Positions 36,351 to 47,030 of a stretch of 64,000 bases of DNA are shown here, in pieces (positions within the stretch are counted from its first letter, which is position 1; each line of letters begins with the position of its first letter). A program made the translations under genes and the position numbers. The notes under the pieces were generated by a model. It saw only the letters and a program-made list of their open reading frames with translations. It was not told where the DNA came from and did no database searches. The DNA comes from Solea solea. Taxonomy: Eukaryota > Chordata > Actinopteri > Pleuronectiformes > Soleidae. Location: NCBI RefSeq assembly GCF_958295425.1, contig NC_081146.1:27741667-27805666 (forward strand). Reading direction: 5' to 3'.

Positions 36351-36368
36351 CTGTGTAGTTTCTGTCGT
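36351..36368 (-). CDS. gabbr1: gabbr1 18-nt microexon linking sushi 2 to the ligand-binding domain
   Basis: An 18-nt exon read ACGACAGAAACTACACAG between an AAAG acceptor and a GTAGGA donor. With the T left by exon 4 and the GA that opens exon 6 it gives Y-D-R-N-Y-T-G. The NYT sequon sits where the mammalian short linker exon (21 nt, VNRTPHS) has NRT, so both position and glycosylation site support the call. The upstream intron has a branch-point-like ACTAAC and a pyrimidine tract; the downstream side carries a TTC repeat. A CAG acceptor lies 7 nt inside the exon; its use would shift the frame and give an immediate TAA. Without the microexon the exon 4/exon 6 junction codon is TGA. Confidence 0.82.
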
Positions 36369-36539
36369 CTTTGTCATGTAAATATAAAAAAGAAGGAAAA
36401 CACAGTTAGTTCAAACATTTTTCAACTTGAAACAATTCAGAGATCAATTCAGCATTTGAAAGTAACTTTACTTCAAATAAATAAATACAAATATGAGAAA
36501 TGTTCTTAGGTTTTGGATAATGTCACATGTTGATCAGGT

Positions 36540-36985
36540 ATCTGTGATGATTTACTGGTTTTAAAGGCTGTTGCATTGATAATCATCATATTTATTACAT
36601 TTATGAAATACACTAAATATTCTAAATGAAATATAACAGCATTGGTTAAAAATGACATGGATTTGACAAAAGTATATTTAAAATAGTCACTTAATGACAG
36701 TTATGACCATTTCACCCTAATTATAGGCAATTTTATTCTTTCTAACACGTCAATATTCTTCAATTCCCATTAGAAAGCCAATGAAATAAATCCTGTATTT
36801 TACAGAGAGATCATTTGTTTCAGTGTATTTACAGTGTATTGTCTCTCAGTACACAAACACACAAACAAAAGAAAACACTTCATGAGACCAGAGAAACAAC
36901 CTGCGGGCAGCTTTATATCCAAATATCTCAAATATCAGGATATAGAATTATGTATATTATCTTTGAGGTGTACTGCAGTGACATG
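36540..36985 (+). mobile_element. Old dispersed repeat (copy 2 of 3)
   Basis: Shares GCATTGATAATCATCATATTTATT and the GAGAAACAACCTGCGGGCAG region with copies at 16.44-16.68 kb (reverse) and 56.3-57.25 kb, at moderate divergence. No coding capacity; nonautonomous DNA element suspected. Confidence 0.5.
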
Positions 36986-37576
36986 TTCCCTCCACAGGAG
37001 GGCAGTAACACATCATGGTAAGTATGTAGTTATTATGTAACCCTATGAAATACTGCAGGGATATGACAAGAATAGACAGAAAAATCTGCCTTTATAAAAC
37101 ATTATTTAAAATAGAGCTGCTTAAACTCTACTTGACTACAGTCTCTGTATATATATATATATATATAAGAAAACAATTATAAAATAATAAGGGATTATAA
37201 TACAGTAACCTGTAACCTGCTGATGATTCCCTCATTCATCCTAATATTAGTCACAGCAGCATCACTGGTTGCCACGCCAATTTCTCTGATAACCAGCTCT
37301 CATTTCTGTCCTTTGTTTTTTTTTTTTAAATAAAATCTAAATCATCATTTATTTGCACTAATGACTGACTGTGTTCATTCAGACCAACTGAGTCATCACA
37401 CATGTAATGTAATGTTACATGTAATGTAATGTGTAGATTAGAATGTGTGCTCACCTGTTTGTGTCACTGATAGATTCCTGTGTGGATGATTATGAATGTT
37501 TGGACCTTTCATCACCTAGCAACCATGTTCCACCACTGAGAGAACAGGTGTTTTATCTGTCATCGTTAAAGTAATA

Positions 37577-37641
37577 CAGGCCATTATTACTTCACCACGG
37601 ACTGGGACTGAAGTATTGTTTTCAGTGGCTCAGTGTGTGTG
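37577..37641. repeat. 65-bp sequence repeated exactly at 63680-63744
   Basis: Begins CAGGCCATTATTACTTCACC, ends TCAGTGGCTCAGTGTGTGTG and runs into a (GT)n tract. The second copy, 26 kb away, is identical over all 65 bases. Confidence 0.9.
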
Positions 37642-37688
37642 CGTGCGTGTGTGCGTGTGTGTGTGTGTGTGCTCGCGCTGAAGAATCT

Positions 37689-37752
37689 TGACCCTGACGT
37701 GGATTTGAACACGGATCTGGAGTCAGATGCTCTACTGTTGTGCCACAGAGTC
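37689..37752 (-). pseudogene. tRNA-Trp(CCA)-like pseudogene
   Basis: Minus-strand sense starts GACTCTGTGGCACAACAGTA, has TCTGACTCCAGATC with anticodon CCA, box-B-like GTGTTCAAATCCACG and ends CAGGGTCA. It follows vertebrate tRNA-Trp almost base by base, but the 3' side of the anticodon stem and the variable loop (about 9 nt) are deleted. The seven acceptor-stem pairs are all preserved (one G-U). It therefore cannot fold into a normal tRNA. Confidence 0.75.
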
Positions 37753-38344
37753 TGTTAGGACGCTGACAGAGGCTTGTTGTGTGAATGGGGCGGAGTCTGC
37801 CGTCTCTTCTGACTCACATGCGCCCCCCTCAGTTGCCGAGTGTAATTGCACTGTCGTAAATAGCGCTCAGTCTACGTGACACGCCTCCACGGCTCCTCAG
37901 ATCAGCACAACGATGTCATGTGACAAGTTACAGGCATTTTCCATGTTTTCCAGTAATATGACTTCATTATTACTTATGTCACACAGAGTCAAGTTTGTAG
38001 GTTTGTGTCGCCCCCACGCTGTAGCTACGGGAAGTTTCCCACTAGTGCGTCATTTAGCAGAAGCAATGGTCACAAGCTCGCTCATGGTGTTGTCCTTGTT
38101 TACATGCAGAAGGTATGCACATGTGCACCGGGACATGTGACACGTCCCAGAAAAGTAGAGAAAATGCTGACGTTGTCAAAACGACTCAATCGTCAGTCCA
38201 TGAAACAGTCAAATTATTATGTTAAGTACAAATGTTGCCCTGTGTTATTCTAAAGTCTTAGTTTTCCATTTTCGTGAGCCAGGTTGTGAAATCTACCAAT
38301 CACTGGGAATGACTGTGTCTCTGTACATGATCATTTTCCTAATT

Positions 38345-38372
38345 CTAATACAACAACAATAATAACTACTAT

Positions 38373-38402
<30 letters not shown>
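38345..38402. repeat. (AAT)n microsatellite beside the exon 4 donor
   Basis: About 14 AAT triplets ending 12 bp from the splice donor of exon 4. Confidence 0.92.
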
Positions 38403-38405
<3 letters not shown>

Positions 38406-38415
38406 ACATTCTTAC

Positions 38416-38601
38416 AGAGGCAGGTGGGTTTGGGGGCGTCCCACTTGCCCAGCTTGGTGCAGTGGCTGATGTTTCTGCCCTCCAGGATGAAGCCAGCATT
38501 GCAGCTGTAATGCAGCACCGTTCCTTCCACTGGCGGTCCAGGAGGCTTCGCAGTCACACGGCCGTTCTCCAGTGACGTCCACACTCTGGGACACAGCAGC
38601 A
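38416..38601 (-). CDS. gabbr1: gabbr1 coding exon 4 (sushi domain 2)
   Basis: Encodes the second sushi repeat as a single 186-nt exon. It opens CPRVWTSLENGRV and contains HYSCNAGFILEGR, HCTKLGKWDAPKPTC and four cysteines with the GKW tryptophan. It aligns with mammalian CSKSYLTLENGKV and WSTPKPHC. Both ends are phase 1 (it starts with two bases completing a codon and ends with a single T), so skipping this exon alone keeps the frame, as in the mammalian 1c-type variant. The donor GTAAGA is followed after a few bases by a (TTA)n microsatellite in the sense strand. Confidence 0.95.
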
Positions 38602-38679
38602 CTGGAAAATAATAATCATAATTGATGACTTTAATATCATAGTAGAGACATTTTAGGACGATGGACAAAACGTGTCACT

Positions 38680-39140
38680 GTGGTGTTACAAACATCTGCA
38701 GAGAAACGACATGCATGCTGACATGGTTGATGCTCCAGGTTTATCAACTGTGAATTCAAGAGGGTTAGGGAGAACCTTGATGATGAGCCGTGGTCTGCAT
38801 GTCCTGCCGTAGCTACCACGACAGACGTTTGACTGTTAATCAGATAGCCAGTGCTGGAAGCATCTCCCATGAAGGAGTACAGAACATTCTGCACAATGGC
38901 ATGTTGAAGGTGCGCGATCAAAAGCCCACCAGGCAGATCCAGCTGGTTTTCAAGAAACAAGAAACCCAGGATGAGTGTTGCGTCCACCACTTTGAGCCAG
39001 AGACAAAAAGACAGCCGTCCATGCAGTGAGAATATCTGCTATTGAGGACTTTTTTGACTTTGAAAACTTCTATACCAAGGGCATACATGCACTGGAACAC
39101 TCATGGAAGAAGTATGGAGAGGCAGGAAGGAATAAGGTTA
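38680..39140 (+). pseudogene. mariner-type transposase remnant
   Basis: Plus-strand frame reads DRRLTVNQIASAGSISHEGV then QNILHNGMLKV, a helix-turn-helix as in mariner transposases. It then jumps to VHHFEPETKRQPSMQ (the family has the catalytic region ETW-HHFEPETKRQS) and a C-terminal ENFYTKGIHALEHSWKKY segment. Internal deletions and stops inactivate it. Confidence 0.75.
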
Positions 39141-39144
39141 AAGA

Positions 39145-39240
39145 AGTGGCAGCAGTGGTGCAGAAGGTAGAGCAGGTCATCTTTAACCACAAGGTCAGCA
39201 GTTTGATCTGTGGCTGCTCTAGTGTGCGAGCAGCATGAAA
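39145..39240 (+). mobile_element. SINE-like tRNA head fragment
   Basis: Reads GTAGAGCAGGTCATCTTTAA, then CACAAGGTCAGCAGTTTGATC, resembling tRNA-derived boxes A and B of fish SINEs. It directly follows the mariner remnant. Confidence 0.4.
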
Positions 39241-39640
39241 ACATGTCACAAAACTAGTGTCACATACTTTTAAGTTGTCATGTAGAGAATAAATATTTAC
39301 AATTCTTTTCAAATCCAGCAGCCATGGAGCTTCTATTTGAATCCAATTCTATTATTAATCACTCTAACTCCACCTGGAGACAATTTATTTATATATAAAT
39401 ATATAGATATAGATATAGATCCCACTTTTAGAATTTGTGAGCAGTGCAAATGATTTTGATGTTGAATATGAGCCAGGGAAGAAGTTTTGGTGATTTAAAT
39501 GATCCAAAAACTAAGTGGCCTTTGCAGAATTGGCGAGTGTTTTATAAAGTTTATTCATTCAATTCAATTCAATATTACTGTTGTAAAGCACCAGCTCACA
39601 ACATACAATATCTTAAGGCAGTGTGCACAAGACAAAAACA

Positions 39641-39965
39641 GGGGGGTGTTCTCTGAAGACACGCTGTTACCTGTGAAACACGGCTGCTCTGAAAACACCC
39701 CCATGAGCACTTGGTACTTTCCTCCTGATGAAATGAACCATAGACTGTATGAAATGAACACATGACAAATTCTTATGTTGAAGGTTAAAATGGATGTAAC
39801 CATTGGTTAATAATAAATGGGTCAGTTTATCTCATACTATTGTTCTCTGTTTAAGTAATATCACTTAATCAAGACTATTCTAACATTCCACACTACAAAA
39901 TAAGTCATTAAAGTGTGTTTGAGTCGTGCTGATATCGTAACGGAAGTGAAAAACGTAGTTTTTCT
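39641..39965 (-). mobile_element. hAT-like nonautonomous repeat (copy 1)
   Basis: About 290 bp that match 47712-48015 with roughly five substitutions and a 12-bp indel. It is cut short by a deletion after GCTGATATC. The second copy reaches a terminus reading TAGGGATGTCCCGA in minus-strand sense, typical of hAT elements in fish. Confidence 0.65.
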
Positions 39966-40464
39966 AGTCCCTAGTTTCAGTTATGACATTTTATTACAGA
40001 GTCATTTATACAGGCAGCAGCAGAGATTGTTGATAAAAAATAAATTATACCGGTATCAACTTTAATTACAGCATAATAAATACAGTAGAACAAATAATAC
40101 TGCTGCTAGTGATAATAATAAGGATCCTGCAGCCTGCAAGATGATTTATGATTTATTTACCTTAAATCGACACATTGTCATTTGAGCCACAGGTAACAGG
40201 ATTATTGTAAAAACCACGTTGTGTTAATTAAAGGATAATGAAAAGTCTACAAGGCCAGATGTGAATTTATAATCCTCAAACATCTGCATATGCTAATGTG
40301 TGTTTGCAGGGTTTAATGACTCACAGCAGCGCAGACATAAATGCAGTCAGTCACTAAGAACAAGAGGAAAAAGGGAAAGTCACACATTGAGAAACTACAA
40401 GAGAGACGCTGGAGACAAACAGGAGGCGGGACAAAAGAGTGTCATCGTTATTCTCTCTTCAACA

Positions 40465-40501
40465 ATCAACAATAATAATAATAATAATAACAATGATAAT
40501 G

Positions 40502-40560
<59 letters not shown>

Positions 40561-40636
40561 AATGATAATAATAACAATGATAATGATAATAATGATAATG
40601 ATAATAATAATAACAATGATAATGATAATAATAATG

Positions 40637-40683
<47 letters not shown>

Positions 40684-40862
40684 AATGATAATAATAACAA
40701 TGATAATGATAATAATGATAATGATAATAATAATAACAATGATAATGATAATAATAATGATAATAATAATAATTTTAATAATGATAATAATAATGATGAT
40801 AATAATGATGATAATAATGATAATAATAATAATGATGATAATAATAATGATGATAATGATAT
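40465..40862. repeat. ATAATG/ATAATA array
   Basis: About 400 bp of AAT and GAT triplets. A block of about 138 bp around 40531-40668 recurs from 40669. Reading frames with poly-Asn, poly-Ile/Met or poly-Leu/Ser are artefacts. Confidence 0.93.
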
Positions 40863-40869
40863 AATATAC

Positions 40870-42280
40870 CTTGCTCTGCAGGACAGTGCAGCTCTACAAT
40901 CACGTGTCATTTTGTTGTTCTCAGTATTTCTCTCTGAATACATAACTCAGTTCATAAGATGTTGTTGAACATCAAAATCAGGAGGAGGCACCAACAGCTG
41001 ATCACTGCAACATCTCTCTGCTTCAGCAGGTCAGTGCAGCTCTGACGTCACATGTATCTCAGCCAATGATTTTCTTGTTTTCTGTATTTTGATGCGATAG
41101 AAAAATATATCACTGAGGGAGGAAAGCCACATTCACTAAAAGCTGTTTTAAGAGCCTGACTGTTGTTTGATTCCATGGTTTAATAATGATTCATATATCT
41201 GATTATTTAATATTGGATTACTAAATACCTTGTCTTTTTAAAGAATAATCAGATGAATAAAATATTCATTGCTAATGCATCGATACGGTCTGATCAGGGG
41301 GAGACTAAATTAAAAACTGTGTCTAAGTCGAGGGCCAGATGAAGTCAAATAATAAATAGTTAGAGATAATAGACAACAAACTTATGGACCAAATACACAG
41401 ATGTGAAATATGTTGAGATATATTAGTGAACAAAGTGATACTTTTTTCATAAAATAATATTAGTTCATTTGCCCATGGAAGAGCTAAATATAAATAAACA
41501 CTGGGTGACTGTTTCCTGTGTTGATGAGCTATTTATCAGTTGGAGTTTATTCACAGAAGAACAGAAATGTTGAAGAGCTAAATCAGCTGATCTCCTCTGC
41601 TGCATTAGAACAGCACATACAGGCCTGTGGTCACATGTACACTATCTTAGCCAATCAGGTTCTGCACTCAATCATGCAGAACTAAGAGAGAAAGTTAAAT
41701 ACAAATATGGGGCCCTTACAACCCCCCTCTGGTTCCAGCTCTGTGTTTTCAAAGTCCACCTCTAATTGATCTCATTTACAGGCAAAGTAGCTCGATGTGT
41801 GGTAATAATAAGAGCATCAATGGAGGAGAAGGAAAGACATGACATATTATCTCGTGGGCTGAATACTATTGTATTGAGTTTGACACATAATCAAATCAGA
41901 TGATTCACAGGATGTCTGAACACGTTCGTTCGAGTTTCTCAAAACTCAAAATGATGAATGTCTTATTTTGTCCACAAACTCAAAATAATACATTTGAACA
42001 ATTTCTTTTCTGCAGCAAAAATATTCACATTTTAGAAGCTGACAATTGAGCTTGTTTTTATTACTTAAAAAAAACCACACACAGATCTAATCAATCATTC
42101 AAATGTGAATTTAGTATTTATCAATGATCATGTAAAACTAAGCAGACACACAGGGAGGAAACAAAGGCCGTCCTAACGTCTTTAACCCTCACACACTTTG
42201 ATTAATGACATCACCGTATCACTGTCTGAGTGGTTCAAAATGTCATCATTCTGTCAGAAACACTTGATGTTAAATGAGTG
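40870..42280. other. Intronic DNA with no recognised feature
   Basis: Intron between exons 3 and 4. AT-rich, no exon seen. Confidence 0.45.
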
Positions 42281-42285
42281 TTGAC

Positions 42286-42760
42286 TTAAAGCTGCAGTAT
42301 GTAATTGTTGTTGATATTCTTATGCAATTACAGCCTTTGACTAATGAACAAACTCTTTTTTAAAGGATCTGTGCTAGAACTACATAACACACACACATAA
42401 AGTAAAATATGAAGACAGACCAGACAAGTCGCACAAGGAAAGACGACCTAAAAATGAGTTTCTTACACTACATTGAAGATATTAATGTTGCAAAATGTGC
42501 TTCATCTATTTTCTTCCTGGTAAATGGCAGAGCCCTTGAATGTAATTGTGTTACGCTGGCGAGCTTGTGGAATCTTCGTGCCACCGTAGGAGCAAAGATA
42601 ACTCCAATCTGCAGCTTTCACTCTTATATAAGACAGAGAAAACAAAAATCCCTGCTTGCAGAAACGTCAGGGAAATCTAAATTCCACTGCTGTGAAATAG
42701 GAACTGAAAGAACCGAGATATACGAGGGATTTCATTAGATCATTGGCCTTATTCTCAGTA
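42286..42760. repeat. Suspected dispersed repeat
   Basis: Starts TTAAAGCTGCAGTATGTAAT, a phrase common at the ends of fish dispersed elements, and includes a 109-codon frame (42409-42738) without recognisable similarity. Confidence 0.35.
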
Positions 42761-43265
42761 TTTGCAGACGTGAGTCCAATAAGAACATTTAGGTTTAAAA
42801 ATATACGCAGTTTAACCACAAACACATCATTACGTTTCTTAAATGCTAAAAATAATAGTCGTACATATTAAACTGACATAACATCCAGTTAGTGAAGCCA
42901 AAGCAAACACACTCTCTATTTCTTCTTCTGATAAAAAGGAGTTTTTTTCTCTCCACTGATGCCTAGTGTTTGCTCATTGTGTGAACGGCTGGGTTTCTCT
43001 TCTCTCTCCATAATATTGTAAAGGGTTTTGACTGAAAATGAATGAAATACTTTTCAAATGTATCTAAAACAGAAGAGACATGGAGGCTCCTCGCTCAGCA
43101 TGGTATAGTTGCACATAACCACTCAGTTATACTAATAAAATGAAGATTATTTTATTTAAAATCCCTGTAAATAGTTTCAATAGGATGTAGTTATATTTTC
43201 ATATGCACAGAGGTCTGAAGCAAAGATTCATTTACATGCGTCGAGTTATAAATCGTTCCATAGCA

Positions 43266-43370
43266 ACACTTTCTGTAAAACACCATCAACAATATTGTTA
43301 TGGTGATATCAGAATATAGTGATATCATTTTCATATCACCCACCTACAGAACAGTAGGTGGGTGATATGA
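43266..43370. repeat. Transposon-tip-like segment with a perfect 17-bp palindrome
   Basis: TCATATCACCCACCTAC (43331-43347) and its exact reverse complement (43354-43370) are separated by AGAACA. GGGTGATATGA-type ends occur in fish DNA transposons, so this may be two abutting ends. Confidence 0.7.
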
Positions 43371-43374
43371 GTTT

Positions 43375-44320
43375 CTCCTCAGTCTGATTTAACAACAGCC
43401 TACAGACCATAATCACCTCAAGGATCCAGTCGACGACAGCTTTAACTTAAGCCCAGTTGTCTCTGGACCATGATGAGCTGCACCAGTGGAATTAGGAATA
43501 AAACAATAAACTTCCTCCTGTGCGGCACCAGCATCATGTTATGGCACAGCTCTCCACTCTCATAGCATCATAGTCACAGCAACCGGCAGAGAGACTTCCA
43601 TTCAATCCATTCAATGACAATGAGCATAAAAGATCAAATGTGCACTAACTGCTGAGCAGACATGGTTAGAGAGCAGCTGGTGAGTATAGCCGAGCATTTA
43701 GCCGCCAGAGATTTCCCTCAGGATTCGGCAGGAAAACCAGAAATAGAATAAAACGGGTGATTATTCTCCCAGTGTCCAGAAAGAGTCCAACCGAGTAATA
43801 ATATTCCTGCAGCTTTATTGCTACATATGTAAATATGATGCTGTCCCAACATATCTGCTGGTGCAGGATTTAAGACGATGGAAACGTTTGGAGTGATTGA
43901 TCTGCATATTTGATCCAGGTTTGGGACTAGCACTAGGGAGGGCTCAATTTAAGTGGGTTTCCGTCACGATTGAGTCTGGCTGCGTTTCGACTGAAAACAG
44001 TCCCTGTACTCGGTAGGCGGGGTGTGGGCTGGGCCTAACTGTATGTATGGCGTGATGTGGAAGCGGTGCGATGACATGGAAACTTAAGGTTGCATCACGT
44101 TCCTTTAGTGTGGGTTTTAATAAGAACTGCACAGAATAAAAATGACTCCAATCCCTGTATAAAAAAGTGAGAGTGAAGGTTGCAGAGTATTTCACAGTTA
44201 GCTCTACGTGGACGACTGGAGCAGGTTGAGAACTTCATTATTACGCACAAGATTCTATTGACAGGAAGAGAGAGAAACAGGATGAAAGTGGGATGAAAAT
44301 GAGATGAAAAAGAAGGACTT
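43375..44320. other. Intronic DNA with no recognised feature
   Basis: No exon or clear repeat recognised before exon 3. Confidence 0.45.
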
Positions 44321-44322
44321 AC

Positions 44323-44461
44323 AGCATCTGCTGTGATGCGTGATGTTGGTCCATGTGCCGTTGGGTAAGCACTTCCTGACCTTGGGCCCGACGATCACGC
44401 GGTTTCCTCTGCAAATGTACTCAATCTCATAATCCACAGGAAGGATCTGCACACTGCGGAT
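44323..44461 (-). CDS. gabbr1: gabbr1 coding exon 3 (body of sushi domain 1)
   Basis: Encodes [20 protein letters not shown], then a segment with [14 protein letters not shown] and the closing SRC. This gives the remaining three cysteines and the conserved tryptophan of sushi repeat 1, and matches mammalian [13 protein letters not shown] and VGPKVRKCL almost residue for residue. There is an N-x-T sequon in PNGTW and another in TNITH. The exon begins in phase 0 and ends with a single T of a split codon at a GTAAGT donor. That leftover T matters for the microexon described at 36351. Confidence 0.96.
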
Positions 44462-44464
44462 CTA

Positions 44465-45690
44465 TAAGAGAAACATGGAAGAGGAGACGATAATTAAAGA
44501 GTGATTGATGCCGTCTCATAGCACTTGATATCATTGACACGAGGAGCCTCTTCATTCTTTCTCCATATGGCTGTGACAATAAGACTGAATTGATGGACTG
44601 TCACTGTCACATTCTAAATGACACCTTCTCTCTATAATAAAGAATAAATATAAATATGATGAAGTTTCCATGCTTTATGTTTCATGTGTGTGTTTCACAG
44701 GATGTGATGCATTTAGAGGCTCAGTTTGTTTCCCTCATTGAATCAGCAGTGGTTTCTCTTCTAATCCGAGCATTGCTATGGTTTCCACCTTATTCCACCT
44801 TATTCCTGGAGGACAAACTGGTAAACGTATAACGGGTGAAACCGTGGAGCAGAAGCAGCAGGAAACCAAACAAAGCTCTGTTCCATGACTCCAGTGCGTT
44901 TGAAAATCACCTGATGTTGAAACTGAAACCCATGGCTTGGTGACGCGAGAATACGCCTCTAACTTGGTTCTTTGTCTGCCGTTAAATAAAAAAACATATT
45001 CCCAATGATATTATTATTGTTGTGTAAATATTGATGCAGCTCACAAATGTTCAGACTCGTCACAGCTTCACCGTCGGCAAATACAGACACTGCTGCTTTG
45101 TTCTAATTTCGTTCTTTTTTTACTTTTATTATATTGTTGTGTTCACATTAATTGTATTAAATTTAACACAAATCCTGATTGAATGTTGTCCAAATCAGAA
45201 TTGCTGTTAGTTTGACTCTAGTAGTGTACTAGGTACTTTAACACTGCAGAGGAACATGCAGCTTCTGCTTCAGTCACATGTCACAAATCATGGGCCAAAT
45301 CATGGGCCATATGAATAAGATGGATGTGGATGAGTAGAATGAATCATCTGACTCCTAGTAAGGATGGTGTGATGATGGTTGAGACATGTCAGCTGTGCTG
45401 GGTGAAGAGTGTGTGATGAGGAAAGATTGTACATTATTACAAACATACATTACATGTGGGTGAATGCTAAAGATGTTGTGCATCAACTCCCAAACTTCTG
45501 AATCTTATAAGACATTTTAAATTGTGACAGTCCATTGTATTTAATAATCAGAGGATTAGGGACAGATTTGAAATTTTGGAAATGAATAAATGATTTGATT
45601 TAACCAGAATTTTGATTATAATCTCTACTTTCATTGCTGTGACCTCTCATGGTCCATTTACAAATATCATTTTTCTTATTGCATCGCTTC
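44465..45690. other. Intronic DNA with no recognised feature
   Basis: Intron between exons 2 and 3, AT-rich. Confidence 0.45.
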
Positions 45691-45704
45691 AATATTTAAA
45701 TATT

Positions 45705-45880
45705 CAAACCTGCCACTGCATCAGCCTGCACGGGGCAGATGTTACTCAAACCTGCCACTGCATCAGCCTGCACGGGGCAGATGTGACTCAAACCTGCCAC
45801 TGCATCAGCCTGCACGGGGCAGATGTGACTCAAACCTGCCACTGCATCAGCCTGCACAGGGCAGATGTTACTCAAACCAC
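45705..45880. repeat. 42-bp tandem repeat, four copies
   Basis: Unit CAAACCTGCCACTGCATCAG followed by CCTGCACGGGGCAGATGTKACT. The period is a multiple of three, so both strands show short repetitive frames; not coding. Confidence 0.93.
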
Positions 45881-45939
45881 AAATTCCTTGTGTCCTCAGT
45901 AGGAACCACATTTTCACTGAGAGTGAACGTACGTGTCTC

Positions 45940-46560
45940 AGACTGAGAGATTATCAGTCAGTACTGATTATGATTAAGATTATCAGTCTATAATGATTAT
46001 GATTATCAGTCAGTACTGATTATGATTAAGATTATCAGTCTATAATGATTATGATTATCAGTCTGTACTGATTATGATTATCAGTCAGTACTGATTATGA
46101 TTAAGATTATCAGTCTATAATGATTATGATTATCAGTCAGTACTGATTATGATTAAGATTATCAGTCTATAATGATTATGATTATCAGTCTGTACTGATT
46201 ATGATTATCAGTCAGTACTGATTATGATTAAGATTATCAGTCTATAATGATTATGATTATCAGTCAGTACTGATTATGATTAAGATTATCAGTCTATAAT
46301 GATTATGATTATCAGTCTGTACTGATTATGATTATCAGTCTGTACTGATTATGATTAAGATTATCAGTCTATAATGATTATGATTATCAGTCAGTACTGA
46401 TTATGATTAAGATTATCAGTCTATAATGATTATGATTATCAGTCTGTACTGATTATGATTATCAGTCTGTACTGATTATGATTAAGATTATCAGTCTATA
46501 ATGATTATGATTATCAGTCTGTACTGATTATGATTATCAGTCTGTACTGATTATGATTAT
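45940..46560. repeat. Minisatellite of TATCAGTCAGTACTGATTATGATTAA type
   Basis: About 620 bp of alternating units ATTATCAGTCAGTACTGATT, ATGATTAAG and ATTATCAGTCTATAATGATT. Contains many TCAGTACTGA palindromes. Confidence 0.93.
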
Positions 46561-46624
46561 CCGGGCATGATACAAACACATCTGATCTATCACTGGAATG
46601 TATTTTGATAGATGAATAGAGGTT

Positions 46625-46656
46625 GCAACAACAACAACAACAACAACAGCAGCAGT

Positions 46657-46694
<38 letters not shown>

Positions 46695-46752
46695 CAGCAG
46701 CAGTAAAAGCAGCATTAGCAGCAGCAGCAGCAGTAAAAGCAGCAGCAGTGTT
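46625..46752. repeat. (CAA)n(CAG)n trinucleotide repeat beside the exon 2 donor
   Basis: Plus strand CAACAA then CAGCAGCAG with GTAACAG interruptions; CTG/TTG in gabbr1 sense. It ends about 9 bp from the exon 2 splice donor. Confidence 0.95.
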
Positions 46753-46760
46753 CTCAGTAC

Positions 46761-46825
46761 CTGTTCTTGTGTCAGCCCTCTGTAACGGATCCCGCCTTCC
46801 CTGGGAGGCCGGATGATGGCACAGC
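46761..46825 (-). CDS. gabbr1: gabbr1 coding exon 2 (start of sushi domain 1)
   Basis: Encodes GCAIIRPPREGGIRYRGLTQEQ. The mammalian protein has a near-identical segment (EGC-II-PP-EGGIRYRGLT) opening sushi repeat 1, which supplies the first of its four cysteines. The exon begins in phase 1 and ends in phase 0, joining both neighbours. The donor GTACTGAG is followed within about 10 bases by a long CTG-type repeat in the sense strand. Sushi 1 is the GABA-B1a-specific module that directs the receptor to axons and presynaptic sites in mammals; this role is inferred from homology. Confidence 0.92.
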
Positions 46826-47030
46826 CTAAAAACAATATAAGAGGAGGAGGATGAAGAGCAGATAAGGAAAGCTGTGTGCACAGATAAGATACACAAACTT
46901 GATATATTGTCAATTTAACCAACATTTTCCATTCTACACAAGTTACATCACTTCATTTAGGCTACTTAGCAATCTCTGCAGTCTTACTTCACTCCATTAC
47001 CATTATCATGAACACACACACACACATTAC

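Noticed and set aside
36351..36361. An 11-nt version of the microexon using the internal CAG acceptor
   Set aside because: It breaks the frame with an immediate TAA, whereas the 18-nt form joins both neighbours and keeps the NYT sequon; kept only as a possible unproductive variant.
40300..40968. Poly-Asn/Asp frame of 222 codons
   Set aside because: Translation of an ATAATG repeat; the opposite strand and other frames are open too.
42409..42738. 109-codon plus-strand frame
   Set aside because: Lies in a suspected dispersed repeat and resembles no known protein.
46537..46925. Poly-Leu and Ala-rich frames over the CAG repeat
   Set aside because: Intronic trinucleotide repeat; only the part 46761-46825 is a true exon.
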